This document shows, one piece after another, positions 56,346 through 64,000 of a stretch of DNA of 64,000 nt. The number at the start of each line of letters is the position of its first letter. Position 1 is the first letter of the stretch. The DNA is from Apostichopus japonicus (lineage: Eukaryota; Echinodermata; Holothuroidea; Aspidochirotida; Stichopodidae), in the NCBI RefSeq assembly GCF_037975245.1, contig NC_092576.1:39393611-39457610 (forward strand), written 5' to 3'. The position numbers and the translations under genes are program-made. The notes below the pieces were generated by a model. The model did no database searches, was not told the origin of the DNA, and saw nothing but the letters and a program-made list of their open reading frames with translations.

Positions 56346-58635
56346 AAAGAGAGAGAAATAAGAAAAAAAAAAAACCCAAAACAAGTCCCATTTCATTTCT
56401 GTGTAACTACATATATATACAGTAGGAGTCACCTACAGTACATACCATTGTGTACATTATTTGGCTTGGAAGTTTTATTGGTCTGGTCTCCGAATTGTGA
56501 AAATTATTAAGCAAGAAAAAAAAAAGAAAAAAGGAAAACCTATTTTATGAGGTTAGCTAATCAGTTGTAAGATGATAAACTCACAGTACTAATAGACAGA
56601 GCTCAAAGTACCATACTTGTGTGTTCACAGTAATGAAGGGGTTAATGCCCCCATTTTGACCTAAACACATAATTACTGCTAAAACTTGACAGTAATTGAC
56701 CCACACAGGGCCATAAAATATATTCCACATTTCCTGTGAACCTGTTTTTGGCAGAGATTAAAACCTGCTTGGAACTAGGTAATATCCAGGCTCAAGATAT
56801 AAAACAAGTAGACCATAGGAATGTTATAACTTAAACTTTGCCAGGCTGGTTCAAAGTGTCTGGTAAGGAGAAATAAAGATGTTAGATGGGGGCCTGCATT
56901 GCTTTGTGTGTTTAATTGTAGATTGCAAACTTGTAATTCTGGACTGGTGACCTGCTTTTAATGTACAGTCTAGGCACTAGCTAGACCAATGTCCATTTAC
57001 TTAAGCTCAGGCTTTGATTAAAAAATTTTCAGGTTTTGGAAAAGTGTTTCTCCTGGAAGGTTCTGAGTTCTGACCTCCCTCCCCCCCCCCCTTCTAGTGA
57101 TTACCAGACACACAAAAAAAGTGGGTTTGACTGCTTGTATACATGTCTCAGTGAGGAGGAAGGGATGAGAGATGGGAGGGATGAGAGAGGGGATAGAGAG
57201 TAGGGAGGGATGAGAGAGTAGGGAGAGAGGAGATAGGCAGGAGAAAGATTTTGAGGGAGGCAGTATAATGCTTTTTCGATTAACAGTTTGGAGTGAACAT
57301 GTACTGATGGCCTGTCAAAGATTCCATACGTGTTGTTACATTTACTATTAATAGCCAGAAGTTGCATAATTTAAACTATTCATGGAAGTTAGTCCAGGAC
57401 CTTCAGACACAGAGAGCTCTGTCTACAATATGGCAAAATTTTGTATGCACGGAAATCTCCACCTGTAGTAACTCAATGTTGCTTCAATCCATTGACAGTT
57501 GCAGCAGCCTGCTTTAATGTGTAGAGATAATGTCCGGTTACCCGGAGTTACGGCTCACAATTTGTGGTAGCCCTGCGAAAGCCCAGTTCCTTAAATGTTA
57601 AAGAAAGAATAAGTTTGTCAGTCGTTGAGGCTGTGCATGTACTGTTAAATCTTTCAATATGACTTCCTTTTATGTAGATATCTTTGTTATTCCTCGAAAA
57701 GGGAAACCAAACCCACAAAGTACCTAGATAGTGTCACATGAATGTTATATTCATCATTGCACTACTGTACGTAGTAGTACTGCACTCACAGGGAATAATT
57801 TATCAGGTATATATATAGCATGATAACGAAAAACATGTACTGTACTGTACATGTATGCAAAATCAAGGGCATCTTGCTTTAAAACAGAACTGCTAATATC
57901 TTTGTGTATATATCTGTGTCTCACAGGAACTAACATTTAATAGCCACAAAAATTTAAATTCAGAGCCGAAATTACTCCCTGGAGTCCTGTAAAAAAATGT
58001 ACACAGGAAGGATCTCTTAAAAATAACGGCTATTTTATCTGTGATGCAGAAAAGTGCTTAAAACATCCGAAAAAAGGATATATATTTACACGACGACTAT
58101 TCTCTAGAATTTGTGCCAAATGAAAAAAATAATAAATCAAACAAATTTTTAATGTTTCTAATTCCTGAATTTCCACATTGTGGTATACCTGTGAACAGTT
58201 AAGTGTGTCTTGACCAGAGTTCTACGAAATGCTTAAAAAATCCTTACCCACTGGAGGTTTGGTACAATTGTACATGGATCTATAATTGTACTGGTAGTAT
58301 ACACAGTACTTACTGTGTATACAGTAGCTCCATGTCTTAGGTTAAAAAAATAAAATAAATAAATAACAGTATTCAACTCAGTACAGTGGTATATATACAT
58401 GTGCAGTATGTTCTGGTACCATTGTGGTTACATCCTGTTATAGGTTCATTGCAATGGTAACTCACATGACACAGTACTATTAATACCATGTGTCCAGTAG
58501 CTCCATAGATGTCTGAGGTTACTATTGTACTCTAATCATTACAGTGCAACATTTGGTCATGGTTACCTTGACATGTTCCGCACTGTAAGGAAACAATTAT
58601 TGACTGCACTGCAAGGTCAACTTATAATCACAGTA
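56346..58635. other. Ras intron 2, no exon seen
   Basis: It contains a purine-rich GGGATGAGAGA repeat at 57155-57235 and scattered GTACTGTAC words. No coding signal is recognised. Confidence 0.45.
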
Positions 58636-58639
58636 TAGG

Positions 58640-59090
58640 TTAAAGAGGCTGCACAACATGTTGTATACTGTACTGTACATACTGTATACTTGTAGTACTG
58701 TTATGCACATGTCCTGATAGTATGTACATGTATACATACAGTATGTACAGTACAGTACAGTACAGTATGTACAATACATGTATACTGTATATATACATAC
58801 ATGTAGTACTGTTACAGTACAGTATGTTCACATGTATCTTGATAGTATGTACATGTATACAGTATGTACAGTATGTATAGTATGTACAGCACATACATAC
58901 TGTACTGTACATACATACATGTAGTACTGTTACAGTACAGTATGTTCACATGTATCCTGATAGTACTCTATGTACAGTACAGTACAGTACGTACATACTG
59001 TACTGTACTGTATACATGTAGTAGTGTTATGCTCACATCCTTATGTACGTACTGTACAGTATACAGTAGCGACAGGTAAGTGAGCAGCAA
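58640..59090. repeat. GTACAGTAC / CATGTATACATAC low-complexity array
   Basis: The interval is made of GTACAGTAC, TACTGTACATAC, ATGTACATGTATAC and TGTAGTACTGTTA words. The block CATGTAGTACTGTTACAGTA followed by CAGTATGTTCACATGTATC recurs at about 58798 and 58918. The sequence is rich in GTAC palindromes. Confidence 0.9.
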
Positions 59091-59143
59091 AGTACAGTAC
59101 CTATACAGCAACAGAACTGTACATGCATGAATAGTGGGATTAA

Positions 59144-59483
59144 AGGCAATTGAAGACTTGCCCCAAACCACGCTCAAAAAAAGTTAACATTCCCTTGCTT
59201 GCAAGTGAAGTTTTCTTCTTATCCTTACAAAATGCAGACAGTAATGAAACGTGGTACCTTGTTATCTTTAGCTGGACCTGAGATGTCCATCACTGTAACG
59301 TTTGTACACTGTGCTGTGATTGACCCCAGCTATATGTAATGACTGTACACTAGTGTCTAATTACCGACGGTAGTAAGATGTGTGTATTTTCTGGGATCGA
59401 TGGTGGTGTCTAACATACTTGTTACACCTCATTCCAAACTAGGTCAGATTACCCGCATTACACGTTTCTTTTTGCGTTTCTTT
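59144..59483 (+). mobile_element. TTAA MITE family A, copy 6 (3' eroded)
   Basis: The left TTAA and AGGCAATTGAAGACTTGCC end are present. The body is complete to GTTTCTTTTTGCG, but the GAGTCTTCACACCCT end is replaced by a second GTTTCTTTTT. Confidence 0.8.
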
Positions 59484-59489
59484 TTAAAT

Positions 59490-60255
59490 GCATTGCCTTT
59501 TATAGTAATCTTTAATAATGATTGTAGGAAAAAAATCCACTTGGCAAATGATGTAAGCTGTAAGTTCAATAAGTGTATGGACCTGTACACAGGCATTGTC
59601 ACAATGGATGATCATCTTGAAGGAAGGGAGAGTGGGCGACACAGACTGTCCATGGGAAGTCCAGTAGGTGTCACAGGAAACACAGCACTGATAATAACAG
59701 TCATTAAGACAGGTGCCAATACATGACATGGGTACAGAACATACATACACATGTGTGGTAACTGCCAGGGCACAGTACAGTAGATAAGGAAGCGTGTACT
59801 GTACATTATCACAGATATCCGGTTTATAGTATGGCACAGAACACCTCTCGGTTAATAACCCACAGCTATCCATTACAAAGTGTGCACGGTTGAGTTAGTA
59901 TAGATCGAGTGTCTCACGCGTAGTTGATGCATGCTCTGTTCTCTAGTACTGTTGAACAAATGTTATTAATTTTTGGCAGACTTTAGTTCATACTCTACTT
60001 ACGTACTGAACATTAATCATTAAACTGTTCAGTAGACTTGTTGCATTGAGTTCATACTGTACTCCTACTCATATAAATTGCTAGATCTGCTGCCTGTCCT
60101 CTGCCTGGTCTTCATCTTTGGCCTCATGGAGTTGTACTCATATGCTTGTACTCGAGCAATTTAGAATTTACAGTTGGTATACTATAGACACCTAGTACAA
60201 AGTACTCATGCTTAGACAATCTAATGTAAACCTGCAGATACTCATTACCCAAGGG
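59490..60255. other. Ras intron 2, no exon seen
   Basis: Overlapping frames on both strands at 59382-59873 cross the MITE edge and are not supported. Confidence 0.45.
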
Positions 60256-60259
60256 AAGT

Positions 60260-60465
60260 TCCAAGTTGTACTCATACTTTTACTGTTGTACACATACTGT
60301 TGTACTCATACTCTCAGTGTTGTACTCATATCATCACTGTTTTACTCTTACTCTCACTGTTTTACTCATATTCGCACTGTTTTACTCATATGCTATTTAT
60401 ACTCAGACTCTTACTGTTGTACTCATACTCTTGCTAATTATACTTGTACTGTTACTGTATACAAT
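60260..60465. repeat. ~24-bp TTGTACTCATACTCTCACTG minisatellite
   Basis: Eight to nine diverged units of ACTGTTGTACTCATACTCTC type lie in Ras intron 2. The Leu/Tyr-rich frames are artefacts. Confidence 0.9.
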
Positions 60466-61585
60466 AATACAATAATACCAGGCACTGAAGTTGATAGTAC
60501 TGTGTGTTGTTTACAAGTGCCTTGATGATAGTGACAGTTAGACACACAGTACAGTTATATCATGATGCAGTTCTACCAATGCCAGTTGTTTAGGAAGTGT
60601 ACACTGAATGAAAACATGTACGAATCAATTCAATGATCATTTTTTCCCCATAATTTCAAAATTAACAGCACTTGGATCTAAATATTAGTCCAAGTATTCT
60701 ATTTCAATGAATCTACGAACCAGCTGCACATTTTGAACTTATGTATGTATGTATAACACACATTGTGCCTTAGAAAACTGTCCAAAGTTCTGTAGAACTT
60801 TCTTAACTTCCCTACACACAAAGTCAACATGTTTATTGTGTTGTACAACAGAGTGAATTAACACCACCCTGTCTCATTCAATAAATTATACATAACCGAT
60901 ACATATGCACATGTACGTATTTGGACAGCAGTGTTTGTCAGGAAGAGCCTGTCACATGCAATCTGAATAAGATCGGTGAAGCAACTTTGCAGACATGAGA
61001 TAACTTTTCTAAAAGTTTGTGCCAAATCTACAGTTATACAGATATGTGTATATACTGTACACAGTTTGTCTTGGGTTGTGTTCTAGACACTGTACTGTAC
61101 AGTATGGACAGTAGGCATGTAAGATAGAATAGTATGAGAATTTGCAAGACCTCACTTGACCCTGGATGACCCTAAAGCACTTTACGTTTGACCTCTGTTG
61201 CTGTTGTTGACACATACAGAGACTGCAGCCAATTCTATTTAACACATTTTGGAGCAAAACTTTGATCCTACTATTTACATGGATGGTACAGTACATGTAG
61301 CACACCGTACAGTATACTATGTAGTAGCGTAATGATCTAGGTACAGTGCAGCTGTTATATGTAATGTACACTGTACGTCTAGTAGAGATTAGTATAATGT
61401 CCAATTACAAGTACATTTACAGTGCAATGTACAGTACTATATTTAATGTGCTATACAAACAGTACCTCATAGTAACCCTTAAGTAGTATAAAATACATTG
61501 TCCTAATACTTGAACTATAGCTCTAGGGTATTGTACTGTATGTTCGGTAACACATTCATGTTTGTACTGTACAATATGAACAGTA
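60466..61585. other. Ras intron 2, no exon seen
   Basis: Scattered GTACAGTAC words; nothing else recognised. Confidence 0.45.
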
Positions 61586-61587
61586 AC

Positions 61588-62045
61588 AATATGATCTGCA
61601 CTGTAGTATTACTGTAGTACAGCACAGTGTATGATTTGCATTATACAGTAGTATTACTGCAGTACAGTACAGTAACATTACTGTAGTGTAGTTCAGTATC
61701 AATCTGCACTGTAGTATTACTGTAGTACAGCACAGTGTATGATTTGCATTATACAGTAGTATTACTGCAGTACAGTACAGTAACATTACTGTAGTGTAGT
61801 GCAGTATCAATCTGCACTGTAGTATTACTGCAGTACAGCACAGTGTATGTTTTGCACCAGTTGTACAATAGTATTACTATAGTACTGTACACTAACATTA
61901 CTGTAGTGTAGTATCAATCTGCACTCACTGGCCCTGAACAGTAACATTACTGTAGTGCAGTACAGTATGATCTGCACTGTAAAGTAGTATTACTGTTTAA
62001 ATATGATCTGCACTGTATAATTACTTGGATAGTAATACAGTACTG
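61588..62045. repeat. ~117-bp tandem array of ACTGTAGTATTACTGTAG
   Basis: Three good copies (starting near 61590, 61707 and 61812) and decayed units follow, each with TCTGCACTGTAGTATTACTG, TACAGCACAGTGTATG and TTACTGTAGTGTAGT. The last units are partial. Confidence 0.92.
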
Positions 62046-63400
62046 TCCACATACATAATCAACCTGAGTAACATTTGAGGCAAACATTAACAGTGTTGGT
62101 TTTCTATGTAATTGGGGGTCACTTGTTACAGTTGTGTTTGGGCCCATTATCTGTAGATTCATGTCAGGCAGCATACAGTGTGAATCACTATTATACTGCT
62201 CTTACCAGGCTTCTAGCAAAGCTGGGATGGGGTATGTGCCCCCGCCCCCATGCAGACGACTACAGTGCCTCTTTCCCCTCCCCCTCCCCCCAGTCCATTC
62301 CACAGTGCTCATGTAAGTTACTGAACATGACAGGCAGTGTCAATGTCAATTAATTGTACTGTACATTATTAGTTTCAAAAAATTCATAACTATAACCAAA
62401 GGAAGCCCCATTCCTCTACTTTTGAGAACAAAACAGGTACGGCTGTGCACACCCAAGTTCTGGAACGTTGGTCCCCCTAAACCAGAACGTGCTCACAAGG
62501 AATGTAGAGGATCAGAATATATACTGGTTACAGGGACCTTGTTTGAATCCTGTTTTGTTGGCTGAGTAGGAGTACTAACTACTGCTTATTGTTTCCGTAC
62601 ATTCTTCGCCTTAAAACGTCAAGCTTGAACTCACCGTGACATCGTGATCATCAGCTGTATACACCAACCTGTCGTATATGCCAGTCTGGCTTTACAATAC
62701 TGTACTCTCTGGTATGCAGAGTAAAAGATGTGTGTTTAACGATATCAATTGTTTAATATGTGCACAGTTCAGTAACAATTGATGAAGAATCTACTATATT
62801 GAATCGCTGCACCGTACAGTACCTCCAAGCTTCCACAACAATGCACGGTGAAGCGTAAAATGGGAACCAAAAGCTAATTCACCCGAAATGTACAATGGAG
62901 AGAAATTCCTATGTTTACTGGACAGTGACAGCCCTGTGTTATAACCACAGTACTGTATTGTACAATCTTACGTAGTACAACAAAAGAACAGTACAGAATT
63001 AAAGTGCTGTATTTGCATATTAATTAACTTCCTTTAGCTGTATAGACAGTCATTTTTAATACCAACTTTTAAAAGCTTTTATAGTAGATACAAGAAACGT
63101 ACTCAAAATCAAAAGAAGCAATTATGCTTTGGTTTTATTTTTTCAAAACTTGTGAAGTTTATCAGCTACTGTAGTGGTTTATAAATTCAACGTTTTCCTT
63201 ATTTTAAATATTTTATACTTTTGTGAGCTTTATTTGTCGGAAACTTCAAACACTAAGAAAAGCCCTTTGTTGCTATTTAATGAAGTTAAAGTTTCATTTA
63301 TGTCAGTAAGACAATTTTGTAAGCTTTTCACTTACGTTCCATGCTACTGTAACGTAGTCTTTCGTCACTGAAACATTTAATTGTTTTATTATAAAACAAA
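62046..63400. other. Ras intron 2, no exon seen
   Basis: A C-rich CCCCTCCCCCTCCCCCC run lies at 62277-62291. No Ras exon or other gene is recognised. Confidence 0.45.
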
Positions 63401-63402
63401 AC

Positions 63403-63493
63403 ATTTCCAGATGTTGAAAACATACATTGTTAATTGACAAATTAATTAATTAGTTAATTATTAAAAAAAAATTGATCTTCAACATCTGGAAAT
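63403..63493. repeat. Inverted repeat ATTTCCAGATGTTGAA
   Basis: ATTTCCAGATGTTGAA at about 63402-63418 and its exact reverse complement at about 63478-63494 enclose an AT-rich 60-base spacer with TTAATTAATTAGTTAATTA. It could be a very small MITE or hairpin. Confidence 0.75.
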
Positions 63494-63979
63494 TATATGG
63501 AGGTACAGAATCACCAGGAAAGACCCTTTTGATAAATATCAGCAATTTTTTAGCCTTCTTTAATTTGGGGCCAATACTTTAGTTATAGTGTTCAAACGAT
63601 TAACTGAATCGCAATCGGTCCAATTATTGCATAATCGGAACGTAATCGGAATCTGTAACAATTACGTGGAATACCAGTTATGTCATACCGATTATTCAAA
63701 AACATATGGAAGGTGAAAATATCAACTGATGTATTATGTTTGTTCTTTTACTACGAAATATTAAACTAAATGTAATTAAACAATGTAATTTCATCAAATA
63801 AGGCTGCCAGGGTCGCCGATTTTGCTTCCCACGTGGTTAGTGAGTTTATTTAAATCTTGGATGATGTTTGTTTGGTTAGTAAATTGGTCAAAAGTATCAA
63901 ATCAATTTTGTTTCTCTTATAGTTGGACTGTCTTCGACTCCTCCACGCACCTTGGTTTTATAATTAATGCTCATTCTCA

Positions 63980-64000
63980 TCTCGTCTCTCTCTCTCTCTC
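63980..64000. repeat. (TC)n microsatellite at right edge
   Basis: A CTCTCTCTCTCTC tract runs off the window. Confidence 0.9.

Noticed and set aside
59382-59873. Overlapping 114- and 129-codon frames on both strands
   Set aside because: They cross the MITE boundary and overlap each other on opposite strands without coding character.
54000-64000. Remaining Ras exons
   Set aside because: I looked for the switch I, DTAGQE, NKCD and ETSAK regions by eye and found none, so they are taken to be beyond the window.

Overview
This is a window of an AT-rich animal nuclear genome. The genes are split by GT-AG introns, most of the DNA is intronic or intergenic, and it is crowded with microsatellites, minisatellites, tRNA-derived SINEs and short DNA transposons. 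The proteins (an SLC46-type transporter, an ALDH3-type membrane-anchored aldehyde dehydrogenase and a true Ras) are metazoan. The mix of Penelope-like, hAT, PIF/Harbinger and TTAA-flanked elements suggests a marine invertebrate, possibly a non-vertebrate deuterostome such as an echinoderm. That assignment is an inference and I cannot fix the species.

Layout. 1-2484 (minus): the 5' part of an SLC46-family major facilitator gene. Two coding exons are in the window and the rest lies off the left edge. 2.5-14.1 kb: no gene recognised; it holds a hAT-type MITE, a Penelope-derived piece with a hammerhead-ribozyme-like motif, long (AT)n and (TAA)n tracts, a ~95-bp tandem array and two copies of a TTAA-flanked MITE. 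14153-41367 (minus): a complete 13-coding-exon ALDH3A2-like gene. I reconstructed it exon by exon; all phases agree and give 507 residues with the catalytic Cys and Glu, the NAD-site motifs and a hydrophobic C-terminal anchor. Its introns hold minisatellites, SINEs, MITEs, a Penelope GIY-YIG fragment and a duplicated splice-acceptor region. 41.4-52.1 kb: intergenic; a Harbinger MITE, then a nest of elements between two inverted copies of a CATATG-rich repeat. 52161 to the right edge (plus): the first two coding exons of a Ras GTPase (residues 1-27). The rest must lie beyond the window, so its second intron exceeds 10 kb; that intron is full of GTAC-rich and other tandem repeats.

The three genes do not form a pathway visible from sequence: a solute transporter, a fatty-aldehyde detoxifying enzyme and a signalling GTPase. 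ALDH3 and Ras are divergently oriented, about 10.8 kb apart between start codons.

The most notable observations are: (1) the complete ALDH3A2-like gene model; (2) Ras coding introns splitting codons 11 and 27; (3) a duplicated intron segment at ALDH exon 7 that preserves paralogous empty sites for a TTAA MITE and for a Penelope fragment; (4) a six-copy TTAA MITE family; (5) a transposon nest (TA MITE inside Harbinger inside an inverted CATATG structure); and (6) Penelope hammerhead-like motifs. No wholly new enzymatic system was found.
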